A DNA stretch of 64,000 bases from Methylotuvimicrobium sp. KM2 (GCF_038051925.1 NZ_CP150634.1:4348300-4412299), one strand, 5' to 3'. Counted from the first letter of the stretch, positions 1 through 8,698 are shown. Notes: generated from the sequence alone by a model not told the origin. Numbers and translations: made by a program.

Positions 1-1020
1 TGCAACGACTGGCAAAGCGGTCTGGTTCCCGCCTTGTTGACGCTGGAATATAACCGCCCGGCAACCATTTTTACGATCCATAACATGGCCTACCAAGGAA
101 TCTTTCCCCACTCGACCTACCATGCGCTTAATCTTCCAAGACAGCTTTGGAATCCAAACGCACTTGAGTATTACGGCAACATGTCGTTTTTAAAAGGCGG
201 CATTGCTTGCTCCGATCGAGTAACGACGGTAAGTCCTACCTATGCCAAAGAAATTCAATCATCCGAGTTTGGTTACGGGCTAGAAGGCTTGTTAACTCAT
301 CGCAAGGAATTTCTAAGCGGTATACTCAACGGAACCGACAATGACTGGAATCCCGAATTCGACAGCAACATCGTACAACGCTACAGCCATAAAACGCTCC
401 ATCACAAACAAGCCAATAAGGCTGCATTACAAGAACGGCTCTCGCTGCCTCTCGAGCCGTCCATTCCCATTTTCGGATTAATTAGCCGTTTGGTTGAACA
501 AAAAGGTATCGACTTGTTATTAGAATGCTTGCCGGAGTTACTAAGTATGTCAGTACAATTTGTCTTACTTGGCAGCGGCAACAAAAGCTTCGAACAACGT
601 TTATATAATTTTGCCGAAGCCTACCCTGAAAAAATGTCTATTACTATCGGCTACGATGAACAATTGGCTCATTGGATAGAAGCGGGAAGCGATATTTTCT
701 TGATGCCATCGCGCTTCGAGCCCTGCGGATTAAACCAAATGTATAGTCAACGCTATGGAACTTTGCCGATCGTAAGGAAAACCGGCGGCCTTGCAGATAC
801 GGTAGTCGATGCTCTACCCCATACGATTGACAACAAAACGGCAACCGGAATTACCTTCAATGAATCGACCCCCAGTTCGCTTCTGGAAGCCATCAAACGC
901 GCGTTGATTTTATATAGGGTCCCGGAAATTTGGACACAACTGCAAACCAATGCCATGAAGAAAGACTTTTCGTGGAATAGTAGCGCTAAACAGTATTTAT
1001 CGCTCTATGATCATTTATAA
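1..1020 (+). CDS. glgA: Glycogen/starch synthase, C-terminal part (5' truncated by window)
   Basis: Transfers glucose from ADP-glucose (or UDP-glucose) to a growing alpha-1,4-glucan in the cytoplasm. The frame is open from base 1 and begins with CNDWQSGLVPALL, which matches the HANDWQ-type motif in the first half of GT5 synthases. The N-terminus with the KxGGL motif therefore lies outside the window. Visible motifs are FTIHNMAYQG, the KGG/SDRVTTVSPTYA block, FGLISRLVEQKG, and near the C-terminus SRFEPCGLNQMYSQRYGTLPIVRKTGGLADTV, the GT-B nucleotide-sugar site with its catalytic Glu. The C-terminus looks complete. No other glycogen gene is visible, because the neighbours on this side lie outside the window. 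The family call is secure; the donor nucleotide is not shown by the sequence. Confidence 0.95.
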   Translation, partial: CNDWQSGLVPALLTLEYNRPATIFTIHNMAYQGIFPHSTYHALNLPRQLWNPNALEYYGNMSFLKGGIACSDRVTTVSPTYAKEIQSSEFGYGLEGLLTHRKEFLSGILNGTDNDWNPEFDSNIVQRYSHKTLHHKQANKAALQERLSLPLEPSIPIFGLISRLVEQKGIDLLLECLPELLSMSVQFVLLGSGNKSFEQRLYNFAEAYPEKMSITIGYDEQLAHWIEAGSDIFLMPSRFEPCGLNQMYSQRYGTLPIVRKTGGLADTVVDALPHTIDNKTATGITFNESTPSSLLEAIKRALILYRVPEIWTQLQTNAMKKDFSWNSSAKQYLSLYDHL

Positions 1021-1046
1021 CTCGATTGATTAAGGGTTTGGTCGTA

Positions 1047-1350
1047 AATATACCCATCGCAGATGAAAATTCGGCCTTGGGGTGCCCGCCAAAGGACGCC
1101 GTAAACCCAGCACCTAAATTCCATAGCCTATTAGCCATGATTGATTACATAGATAATTCATCCAGCACCTAAATAAGCCATGATTTTGAATCATTGCCAA
1201 GGACCTATGGAATTTAGGTGCTGGATTTAGGTGCTGGGTAAATACGTCCATGTAGGCTATGCTGACAAAGCCTTTACCGAACACCCCAAGGCCTCCTGCG
1301 ATAATGCCGAAATTTGAAGTGCGAAAGGTATAACTTCCCTGTTTTATGGA
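1047..1350 (-). repeat. R2 repeat interrupted by R1
   Basis: In reverse orientation it shows the R2 landmarks: the end motif gatgaaaattcggcc, the segment ggtgcccgccaaaggacgcc, then R1, then tacgtccatgtaggct. The far end reads gccgaaatttgaagtgcgaaaggtata. The same order occurs at 55133, where no R1 is present. Confidence 0.8.
1106..1238. repeat. R1 palindromic element with a second R1 nested inside
   Basis: The outer ends are CCCAGCACCTAAATT at 1106-1120 and ATTTAGGTGCTGGG at 1225-1238. A second pair of ends, CCAGCACCTAAAT at 1162 and AATTTAGGTGCTGG ending at 1224, lies inside. It reads as one R1 inserted near the right end of another. The flanks read GTAAA on both sides if the final G is counted as host. 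Confidence 0.8.
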
Positions 1351-1433
1351 GGGCTCGGTAACCCGATTGACAGGTATCGGCGGCAGGACAGATTTTTTGC
1401 TCCTCGGCAATTGCTGAGTAACTCACAAAACCC

Positions 1434-1586
1434 TTAACCCAGCTTTAACAAGTGTAGTACCTACCGCCTATGCTATTGAAATATAATAATTAAAAATCAT
1501 GCCAAATTTAACTTTGTAGTGCCATAAAATTAATTATTGCATATTATTCAATAACCTATTGACGCGCAATGTTAAGGCTGGGTTAA
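1434..1586. mobile_element. R5 MITE, full-length copy (153 bp)
   Basis: The terminal inverted repeats are TTAACCCAGCTTTAACA (1434-1450) and TGTTAAGGCTGGGTTAA (1570-1586), with an AT-rich interior and no ORF. A shorter copy in the opposite orientation lies at 21276-21366. The right terminus overlaps the stop codon of the neighbouring minus-strand gene. Confidence 0.85.
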
Positions 1587-2152
1587 GCCAATTCTTTACA
1601 TTTAAGCTTTTCCGGGCCCTTGCCATCAAACCGAGACATGCGCTTTTTTCGCCGGCGCGCATTATTCGCTCTTTTCTTATTTGAATTAGCGTTTATTTTT
1701 TTGATATCCAGCTTTTGCCGTTGAATCTCAATCGTTTTCAAATGGTGAAAAATATCCTCCGGCATGCCTTCCGGCAATTCCACAATAGTAAATTCATTAC
1801 GCATATCGACAAGGCGAATCATTTTCCTTTCGACACCGGATTCATCGACCAACACATCTTTGATTAGCTCTTTCGACGCGCCATGTTTATGACCGACCGA
1901 CAATCGATAACGAACCATTTTGGGCATAACGGAAACTATGTCCGAAATAGACGAATCCAAAACATTCGTTTCCGACATCATTCGCATGCCGCCTTCAAGC
2001 TGTTGCAGATGCAACAAAGCAGCCGCGCAATCCAATAACCCCAGGTTTAATTCATCCAGTATTTGCTGAAGCATTTGTCGCTCATCGTGCAATGCTTGCG
2101 TTTCGATAACACGCCTTAAACACTGTATTATCCTGTCTTCCTTAAGTCTCAT
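1583..2152 (-). CDS. Orphan DbpA-type RNA-binding-domain protein (CsdA/DeaD C-terminus without helicase)
   Basis: Predicted RNA-binding protein of 189 residues. Residues 78-140 (MVRYRLSVGHKHGASK to VELPEGMPEDIFHHLK) match the DbpA RNA-binding domain at the C-terminus of DeaD/CsdA helicases. Residues 20-55, with ILDELNLGLLDCAAALLHLQQ, resemble the dimerisation segment just before that domain in CsdA. Residues 148-175 are a strongly basic tail. The DEAD-box ATPase core is absent, and only 65 bp separate this start from surA, so no room remains for one. The family suggests binding of structured rRNA or mRNA; a helper role in cold or ribosome assembly is only inference. The stop codon (1583-1585) lies within the terminal repeat of the R5 MITE, so the original C-terminus may have differed. 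Confidence 0.8.
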   Translation of the reverse strand: MRLKEDRIIQCLRRVIETQALHDERQMLQQILDELNLGLLDCAAALLHLQQLEGGMRMMSETNVLDSSISDIVSVMPKMVRYRLSVGHKHGASKELIKDVLVDESGVERKMIRLVDMRNEFTIVELPEGMPEDIFHHLKTIEIQRQKLDIKKINANSNKKRANNARRRKKRMSRFDGKGPEKLKCKELA

Positions 2153-2217
2153 TGAGGTCTCGATGCCAAACGCGCGATTATCGTGCTAAACGTGAATTTA
2201 AAGCAAACCTCATCGAA

Positions 2218-3507
2218 TCAAAGCCTATCATGAAATATCTCGACATAAGCTTCATCGCGCAAACGCCGCAGCCACAATTCGGTTTCTTCTTCGATCTTAC
2301 GTTTACGAATCGCTTCTCTTACTTGTTCCTTTTTGTAGTCCTCACTATCGTCTTGCTGCTTTCTGCCGAGCACCTGTATCAGATGCCAACCGAATTGCGT
2401 TTGAACCGGTTTACTAATTTCGTCGATCGCCAATGCATTCATCGCCTTTTCGAACTCGGGAACCAACGCACCGGGGGCCACCCAATCCAAACTTCCGCCA
2501 TTAAGTGCGGACCCTTTATCATCGGAATGCGCTCTGGCCAGCGCATCGAAACTGTCACCATCGGCAATTCTGCGCTTTAAGTTATTCAGTCTTTTTTTCG
2601 CTTCGTCATCGTCAATCAGCTCATTGGTTTTAATCAATATGTGACGAACATGCGTCTTAGTCACAATATGCTGCTGATCGCCGCCTCTGAGCTCTAGCAT
2701 TTTTATGACATGGAAACCGCTGGGACTTCGAATCGGGTCCGAAACGTCGCCCTGCTTCAGGTCGCCGACCTCATCGACAAATAAAGTCGGCACTTGATTA
2801 ATCGAGCGCCAACCTAAATCGCCGCCGGTCAAGGCTTCGCTGCTGTCGGATTGACTCATCGCCACCTGCACGAAATCCCGCCCGCCCCGTAAATCCTGAA
2901 TAATTTCCAAGGCTTTTTGTTTGGCTTTCTGTATCACTGTCGACGAAGCGCCTTCCGGAATCGCCACCAGAATATGCCCTAAATGGTATTGAGTGGCTTC
3001 GCCGCCGAGTTTACTTTCGGTTTCGAGAAAATGCTCGACTTCCCGATCGCTAACATTAACGCGACTGCCGATTTCCCTGCCCCGCAACTGATTGATGATG
3101 ACTTCGTTACGCAGGTTTTCCAAAAAACTGCGATAAGAAATCGACTGTTTTTCCAGTTCGACACGAAATTCTGCCGGCGTCATATTATTTCTGCGCGCGA
3201 TGTCTGCCGCGGCACTAGCCAACATTTCATCATTCAAGGCGATGCCGGACCTTTCCGCCAGCTGCCGCTGCAGCTTTTCGATAATCAATTTTTCAAGCAC
3301 TTGCTTGCGCAAAATATACGACGGCGGCACTACCGCGTTACTGGCTTTGATGCGTTGCGCAATGACATCGACTTCCGCTTGCAACTCGCCATCGAGAATC
3401 ACATCATCTTCGACAATTGCAACGATACGATCCAGTGTTTGCGAAAAAACCGGTACGGAAATACTGATTAATGCGATCAAAACACCGCTGATAAAATGCT
3501 TTTTCAT
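2218..3507 (-). CDS. surA: Periplasmic chaperone / peptidyl-prolyl isomerase SurA
   Basis: Escorts unfolded outer-membrane proteins through the periplasm to the BAM machinery. The product is about 429 residues with a Sec signal peptide (MKKHFISGVLIALISISVPVFS, cut near S22/Q23). An N-terminal chaperone domain follows (TLDRIVAIVEDDVIL to about residue 165). Then come two parvulin domains: HLGHILVAIPEG to GFHVIKMLELRG, and THVRHILIKTNE to FGWHLIQVLGRK. A C-terminal helix closes the protein. The ATG at 3507 is preferred over an in-frame TTG nine bases upstream because it starts the signal peptide directly. It lies 18 bp after lptD on the same strand, the usual lptD-surA pairing, which fits since LptD is a major SurA client. 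The pdxA and ksgA genes that often follow are absent here. Confidence 0.97.
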   Translation of the reverse strand: MKKHFISGVLIALISISVPVFSQTLDRIVAIVEDDVILDGELQAEVDVIAQRIKASNAVVPPSYILRKQVLEKLIIEKLQRQLAERSGIALNDEMLASAAADIARRNNMTPAEFRVELEKQSISYRSFLENLRNEVIINQLRGREIGSRVNVSDREVEHFLETESKLGGEATQYHLGHILVAIPEGASSTVIQKAKQKALEIIQDLRGGRDFVQVAMSQSDSSEALTGGDLGWRSINQVPTLFVDEVGDLKQGDVSDPIRSPSGFHVIKMLELRGGDQQHIVTKTHVRHILIKTNELIDDDEAKKRLNNLKRRIADGDSFDALARAHSDDKGSALNGGSLDWVAPGALVPEFEKAMNALAIDEISKPVQTQFGWHLIQVLGRKQQDDSEDYKKEQVREAIRKRKIEEETELWLRRLRDEAYVEIFHDRL

Positions 3508-3525
3508 AGTAAACAAACAGTCAGT

Positions 3526-6228
3526 TTATTGCGGTCTGACATAGCCGTAGATATTTCGTTCGAAAAATTCATCCAACCGGTCGCCGAATGCCGTTAAGCC
3601 TTTCAATTCCAACTGAACAAATACGCCGGTTTGCGTTTCACCGGTTGGCTCTTGCCCGGCAAATACATTAATGCTATTAATATAACGCCGCCCAATGATT
3701 CTAAAGCGCCAGCAGCAACTTTCTTTTTCAAAACCGGCGAAACTTTCCACCGTTCTATCAAACAACATCGAATACTGCCATCGTCCAACCGCATACCAAT
3801 TATCATAGATCGGCCAGCGAAAAGAGACATCCGCCACTTCCGTTAAGTCCTGACGAAAACGATATCCTAAATTAACCAACTGCTCGGGCTTGTTCGTATA
3901 CCGCAACGCTACCTCGCCTCTGGTTAGGTCGTTTCGCGCATGATCCCACTGCCCGGCTGTCCTTAAGGACAAATGCTCGGTCAATTGCGCACTGAATTCG
4001 GCAATTAAATTAGCGAAACTATTGGTCGAAGATTGTTGATTGACTAAACGCGGATTACCGAAAATATCGGTGCTTCCCCTTGGGTCATCAAGTTGCACTA
4101 AACGGTCGCGGAAATAAAGAATTTCGCCGATGCTAAGCCTCATGTTTTCGCGACCCGTTCGCGGATCGATGATTCGATTGGTCAAAGCCGCCGTCACTTG
4201 ATTGGCATCCTGAACCCTGTCGGAGCCGCTGAAACGGTTTTCCCGGAATAAACTGTAGAAGTTATAGTCGTATTCTCCGGTATCGAACAGCGGAATATCG
4301 CTTTGATCTTTATAAGGAATATAGAGATAAAACAAACGCGGCTCAATCGTGTGAACATAAGACGATGCGCCTGATCCGAACTCTCGCTCCAGCGTAAACC
4401 CGGTATCGGCCGAAAATATCGGCAAAGTACGAGTAATGCTATCGGGCCTGGGCCTACCTACCTCCTGATTTTCCAACATATATTGAGTGTGTTTGAGCGA
4501 CAATTTTGGCGTTAAATAAACACCTGCCGCTTCTAGCGGAACAGCGACAGCCGGCTCGATGTTGAAACGTTGACCGCTAACGCGCTGGTCTTGTTGAAAA
4601 TAGACATATTCCGCCCCCATGGATACATCAACTGGCATAAAGTCGAATGAATGATTTAAATCCAACCTCGCCTGGGGCAGCCTGCGATAGGGCTGAAACT
4701 CTTTTGGAATGGTTCTATCCGTCGTCTGATAGTTTTCAAGCTGCGAAAAGAATGATACGCCCGGCATGCTGTAACGAATATCGGCATGGCTTCTTAAAAA
4801 ACGAGTATCGTTAATCGTAATACTATTGCCCATATCGTCGAAATAATCATCGTCGGAGACATAACTTGCATCGATCGTAGAGATTAAATTCGGTAAAAAT
4901 GTCGTGGTATTTTGAATACCGGCGAGATATCGCGTTTTATTACGTATTTGATCATCCGGCAACACTTCAAATTGCAAGCGACTGTTGGTTAATTCGGACA
5001 AATGTCTAAAGTCGCCGCCCCATTGCATTCCTCTATTTGTCATATACCGAGGACGAAAGGTCAAGTCGTAATTAGGTGCGATATTCCAATAATAAGGCAG
5101 GGCGACATCGTAGCCATTTCTATCGTTAACGGATAAATTCGGCGCTAAAAACCCGGATTTGCGACGATCATCGAGCGGAAAACTGATATAAGGCGTATAG
5201 ATTACCGGCACGCCTTTAAACTCGAGCCAAGCATGTTTAGCCGAACCTTCGCCGCTTTCCTTGTTCAGCTTTAAGTCCGATGCATGCAAAACCCAATCGG
5301 TATTGCCGGGCTTACAGCTTGTGAAGGCGACTTCATTGTAACGGGACAAAACCTTGCTATCCCGGTAGACGGTTCGCGCGCTGCCTCTCAACGGCGTCGT
5401 CGGCGAAATAAACAGAGTATTACGCAACCTGGCCTCATCGCTTGCCAGTTTCAACATCATCGTATCGCTGTATAAAGACAGCGCGTCTTCACTGTAATAA
5501 ACGTGTCCTTGCGCATCGAGAGTTTGCGATACGGTATCGTAATGCATGGTATCAGCGGCCATACGTTGATCGGCCCGAACAATATCGACATTACCGAAAA
5601 AACCGGTAATTTCATTATCGAAAATTTCCGAATAATCGGCCCGAACATCTATAGGCGTCTCGTCCCGCAGATCTTTGGTCGATAAAAATCCGGGCGGCGC
5701 GCCTAATGATGTCGTGCAGTTTTCCCAAGGATCGTAAGGCAATTGCGAATGCATAATATCGAAATTCAGTTCCTGCTCATGATCGAAAGCAGGCGACAAT
5801 AAACTGAAACTACGCCGCTCATCAGGCATCACACGAGGCTTGCCTTTCGGATCGGTACCGGTCAGACTACAATTCCAAGTTTCATCTCCTTCTCCGGCAG
5901 CGCAATCCCATCCTGCGGCTCTTGCGATTTTGCGCGGCGGCTCTAACTGAATAATCTCCTGCGGCGCTTGATTTTGCTCATTCGCTCCCTGGGGATTTTT
6001 CGCAACCTTGTCGGGACTAGGAGCGTTTTTTTGCGTAACGACAGAACTCCCCGCCGCCTCAGTGCTCTCCGAAACCGTAATAGGCTTTGGGCTTTTGGCA
6101 ATCGGCGCATCGGCTCCGCAAACCCATTCTCCGCTGCCGTTTTGTTCACAATCCCACGCCGGCTCATTCGCCTGAGAACAAGTCGAGCTAACCAATAAGA
6201 AAAACAATAAAATGATGCGGCAGTGCAT
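3526..6228 (-). CDS. lptD: LPS-assembly outer-membrane protein LptD
   Basis: Outer-membrane beta-barrel that, with LptE, inserts lipopolysaccharide into the outer leaflet. The 900-residue product has a signal peptide (about 1-20) and an OstA/LptA-like periplasmic domain from about 195 (TPIDVRADYSEIFDNEITGFFGNVDIVRADQ). A long barrel with many alternating aromatic strands follows, containing the conserved PYYWNIAPNYD. The adjacent Cys pair near the C-terminus (EKESCCWRF) and upstream cysteines such as NCTTSLGAPPG fit the known inter-domain disulfides. Unusually, the N-terminus holds two similar Cys modules, WDC...WVC at 25-37 and WDC...WNC at 107-120, joined by a Pro/Gln-rich linker. It is divergent from amgK with about 113 bp between them and precedes surA. 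Confidence 0.97.
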   Translation of the reverse strand: MHCRIILLFFLLVSSTCSQANEPAWDCEQNGSGEWVCGADAPIAKSPKPITVSESTEAAGSSVVTQKNAPSPDKVAKNPQGANEQNQAPQEIIQLEPPRKIARAAGWDCAAGEGDETWNCSLTGTDPKGKPRVMPDERRSFSLLSPAFDHEQELNFDIMHSQLPYDPWENCTTSLGAPPGFLSTKDLRDETPIDVRADYSEIFDNEITGFFGNVDIVRADQRMAADTMHYDTVSQTLDAQGHVYYSEDALSLYSDTMMLKLASDEARLRNTLFISPTTPLRGSARTVYRDSKVLSRYNEVAFTSCKPGNTDWVLHASDLKLNKESGEGSAKHAWLEFKGVPVIYTPYISFPLDDRRKSGFLAPNLSVNDRNGYDVALPYYWNIAPNYDLTFRPRYMTNRGMQWGGDFRHLSELTNSRLQFEVLPDDQIRNKTRYLAGIQNTTTFLPNLISTIDASYVSDDDYFDDMGNSITINDTRFLRSHADIRYSMPGVSFFSQLENYQTTDRTIPKEFQPYRRLPQARLDLNHSFDFMPVDVSMGAEYVYFQQDQRVSGQRFNIEPAVAVPLEAAGVYLTPKLSLKHTQYMLENQEVGRPRPDSITRTLPIFSADTGFTLEREFGSGASSYVHTIEPRLFYLYIPYKDQSDIPLFDTGEYDYNFYSLFRENRFSGSDRVQDANQVTAALTNRIIDPRTGRENMRLSIGEILYFRDRLVQLDDPRGSTDIFGNPRLVNQQSSTNSFANLIAEFSAQLTEHLSLRTAGQWDHARNDLTRGEVALRYTNKPEQLVNLGYRFRQDLTEVADVSFRWPIYDNWYAVGRWQYSMLFDRTVESFAGFEKESCCWRFRIIGRRYINSINVFAGQEPTGETQTGVFVQLELKGLTAFGDRLDEFFERNIYGYVRPQ

Positions 6229-6341
6229 AGGTAAGTATGGGAGTAAATATGGCTTGATTAGGCTTAAATAGAATAAAATGCCGAACGGACATTCTACCTC
6301 AATTTACTCCAGCAATATAATTTAAAGAATCCCATCCCACT

Positions 6342-7337
6342 ATGACCAACGAAGACCCTCGAGCCGCTTTAATGCTCGATTGGCTATCGAGCGATCTGTC
6401 GCTAGCCATTGACCGTTTTGAACCGGCATCGAGTGATGCCAGTTTTCGCCGCTATTTCAGAATATACTCGCAAGGAACGACTTACATTGTCATGGACGCG
6501 CCACCCGACAAAGAAAATATCGAGGCGTTTATCAAGGTCGCCAAGCTTTTATCCGTTCCAGGCATCCATGTGCCGACAATTTTTCAATCGAACCTCGCAC
6601 AAGGCTTTTTATTACTCGAAGACTTCGGTAGAACCAGCTATTTGGACTGTCTTAAACCATCGAACGCGGACCGCCTGTATCAATACGCCCTCGACAGCTT
6701 GTTTCAACAACAAACACTGATTGCGCTCAACAACCTCGAAATCCCCCATTACGATCGATCGCTGCTAATTCGGGAACTAGGCATTTTCGAGGAATGGTTT
6801 ACTTCGCATTTTCTGAATATTCCCACCCCCGAACCGCTCGGAATCGAAGTCAATGAATTTCTGATTACTACAGCCTTAGAACAACCTTTAACCTTCGTAC
6901 ATCGTGACTATCATTCACGCAATCTAATGGACCTTGGCGACGACAAACCTGGAATAATCGATTTCCAAGATGCGGTAATAGGCCCGATCACCTACGATTT
7001 GGTATCGCTGCTGAAAGATTGCTATATTAGCTGGCCGAAAGCGCAAATCGATCATTGGAGAAACGGTTATTTTCAGCGCCTTCTTCAACATGGATCGATC
7101 GACTGCAGTCAAGCGCAATTCAAACGTTGGTTCGACCTGATGGGTTTACAACGTCACTTAAAAGCTATCGGCATTTTCGCGAGATTACACTTACGAGACG
7201 GAAAGTCCGCCTACCTTAATGATATACCTCGAACACTAAATTATGTTACTGAAACCAGCACCCACTATCCCGAACTATCCGAATTTGCAGGCTTTCTAAA
7301 CCGGCAAATTCTGCCGGCTTTCCGGAGAAAGACATGA
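6342..7337 (+). CDS. amgK: N-acetylmuramate/N-acetylglucosamine anomeric kinase AmgK
   Basis: Phosphorylates MurNAc (or GlcNAc) at C1 in the peptidoglycan recycling route that bypasses de novo UDP-MurNAc synthesis. The 331-residue protein has the aminoglycoside-phosphotransferase fold. Its N-lobe contains ASSDASFRRYFRI, the catalytic loop is FVHRDYHSRNLM, and the metal-binding motif is IIDFQDAV. It overlaps murU by 4 bp (ATGA), so the two are translationally coupled and act in sequence. The divergent arrangement with lptD-surA is the one known from pseudomonads and relatives. The nagZ gene at 10728, which acts earlier in the same recycling pathway, supports the assignment. Confidence 0.95.
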   Translation: MTNEDPRAALMLDWLSSDLSLAIDRFEPASSDASFRRYFRIYSQGTTYIVMDAPPDKENIEAFIKVAKLLSVPGIHVPTIFQSNLAQGFLLLEDFGRTSYLDCLKPSNADRLYQYALDSLFQQQTLIALNNLEIPHYDRSLLIRELGIFEEWFTSHFLNIPTPEPLGIEVNEFLITTALEQPLTFVHRDYHSRNLMDLGDDKPGIIDFQDAVIGPITYDLVSLLKDCYISWPKAQIDHWRNGYFQRLLQHGSIDCSQAQFKRWFDLMGLQRHLKAIGIFARLHLRDGKSAYLNDIPRTLNYVTETSTHYPELSEFAGFLNRQILPAFRRKT

Positions 7338-8014
7338 AAACGATGATTCTGGCCGCGGGCCGCGGCGAAAGAATGCGTCCTTTAACCGACCGCCAGCCCA
7401 AGCCTTTATTGATGGTAGGGGGTGAACCGCTTATCGTGCATTTGTTGGAGAATTTGCGTGATGCGGGTTTTAGCGATATTGTAATCAATGTGGCGCATCT
7501 GGGAAGCCAAATCATCGACTACCTGGGCGATGGTCGCCGATTCGGCGTGAGCATCGCTTATTCGGACGAGGGCGAAACACCACTGGAAACAGCCGGCGGC
7601 ATTATCCGTGCCTTGCCTTTGCTGGATAACAAACCCTTTCTAGTCGTAAACGGCGATATCGCAACGAATTTTCCATTTAAAACACTCAAACAACGCGAAA
7701 TCGATCTTGCGCATTTGGTTTTAGTCAACAACCCCGAACATCACCCCTCAGGCGATTTCGGATTTAACGGCGATCTATTAAGCGATAGTGTTGCCGAAAA
7801 ATATACGCTCAGCGGTATTGGGCTTTATCATCCGGATTTATTTGCCGAGAGCCGACAAGGCACACTCAAACTTGCGCCGATTTTACGCAAAGCCATGCGT
7901 CTAAACAGGGTGTCGGGGGAAATATTTAACGGTTTCTGGATGGATATCGGAACGCCGCGAAGGCTAAAAGAATTAGACCACCTTTATCAACAGCGAGGAA
8001 CACACCATGTCTGA
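7334..8014 (+). CDS. murU: N-acetylmuramate-1-phosphate uridylyltransferase MurU
   Basis: Converts MurNAc-1-phosphate and UTP to UDP-MurNAc, the second step after AmgK. The 226-residue product is a single sugar-nucleotidyltransferase domain. It starts with the signature MILAAGRGERMRPLTDRQPKPLL, followed by ETAGGIIRAL and the metal-binding VVNGDIATNF; the usual LD/GD is present as GD. The length fits MurU rather than the longer glucose-1-phosphate enzymes. The start overlaps the end of amgK and the last 8 bp overlap the dodecin gene, so the three genes form one tight unit. Confidence 0.95.
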   Translation: MKTMILAAGRGERMRPLTDRQPKPLLMVGGEPLIVHLLENLRDAGFSDIVINVAHLGSQIIDYLGDGRRFGVSIAYSDEGETPLETAGGIIRALPLLDNKPFLVVNGDIATNFPFKTLKQREIDLAHLVLVNNPEHHPSGDFGFNGDLLSDSVAEKYTLSGIGLYHPDLFAESRQGTLKLAPILRKAMRLNRVSGEIFNGFWMDIGTPRRLKELDHLYQQRGTHHV

Positions 8015-8216
8015 CCATATTTACAAAAAAATCGAATTGACCGGCTCATCATCCGTCAGCATTCAAGACGCCATCGAAAAGGCTGTCGCAAAAGCGGCTA
8101 ATACGTTGCACGATTTGCGCTGGCTGGAAGTCGTCGAAACCCGCGGCCATATCGACCAAGGCAAAGTGGCGCACTGGCAAGTCACGATTAAAGTCGGCTT
8201 TACGCTGAAAGATTAG
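8007..8216 (+). CDS. Dodecin, flavin-binding protein
   Basis: Small 69-residue protein of the dodecin family, which assembles as a dodecamer and stores or buffers flavins. The family pattern is clear: YKKIELTGSSSVSIQDAIEKAVAKAANTLHDLRWLEVVETRG, then a beta-strand core ending WQVTIKVGFTL. The Trp in DLRWLEVVE is at the position that stacks on the isoalloxazine ring in bacterial dodecins. It is co-transcribed with amgK-murU by overlap, without an obvious functional link to cell-wall recycling. Confidence 0.93.
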   Translation: MSDHIYKKIELTGSSSVSIQDAIEKAVAKAANTLHDLRWLEVVETRGHIDQGKVAHWQVTIKVGFTLKD

Positions 8217-8305
8217 CCCCATACCTTGATCAGTCAACCGGCGGAACAAACCATAAGATGAACCTACTCCTTTCGTAGTGAAAAATCGAGCGACATCATT
8301 TTAGT

Positions 8306-8672
8306 ACTGTGAAAGTTCGTAGATTTTAGCTCTTTATCTAATTTTTCGATATACGGCGCTCGACAGAGAAAATGCCGGTTCCGGAGAGGGTGCGGTTGCT
8401 CGACCGACAGCCGCCGTCGAGCCTACATGGACGTATTCACGGCGTCCTGTCGGGCGAGTGACCGCACCCTCCGCCCACCCAGAGAACTTTCATTTACTGG
8501 GGCGAGGCCGGGCCTTCATGATCGTTATAGAGCGTGTCTATCGAGGACCGCCGTAAAACCAGCACCAAATTCCATAGCTCATTGGTCATGGCTAATTGTC
8601 TTGGATAATTTAGGTGCTGCGCCTTTGACAGCCACCCGGGTGCCGAATTTTGATCTACGATTGGCATATAAG
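8306..8672 (+). repeat. R2 repeat, long copy, with a degenerate R1
   Basis: Begins actgtgaaagttcgta, passes through the GC-rich arm ggagagggtgcggttgctcg and the segment gagcctacatggacgta, then ttcacggcgtcctgtcgg with no R1 at that site (an empty site). The arm is mirrored by gcgagtgaccgcaccctcc. A degraded R1 follows at 8559-8619, and the copy ends near the motif gaattttgatctacga. Confidence 0.8.
8559..8619. repeat. R1 element, degenerate
   Basis: CCAGCACCAAATTCCATAG at the left and ATAATTTAGGTGCTG at the right, spanning about 61 bp. The interior ggctaattgtcttgg matches other R1 copies. Confidence 0.75.
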
Positions 8673-8698
8673 GGTACAAATCGAATTAGCCGAGTCCA

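Larger units (their letters stand above)
1021..1582. other. Intergenic stretch holding an R2/R1 repeat and an R5 MITE
   Basis: No credible gene was seen here. The stretch contains an R2 copy split by R1 (about 1047-1350) and the R5 MITE (1434-1586), leaving almost no unique sequence between glgA and the RNA-binding protein gene. A minus-strand open frame at 1114-1410 consists of repeat sequence and was rejected. Confidence 0.8.
8217..8698. other. Intergenic stretch dominated by R2/R1
   Basis: No gene is supported. An R2 copy at about 8306-8672 fills most of it. A plus-strand open frame at 8427-8729 is entirely repeat sequence. Confidence 0.75.

Noticed and set aside
1114..1410. Minus-strand ORF of 98 residues
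   Set aside because: Runs through R2 and R1 repeats; no start signal or family features.
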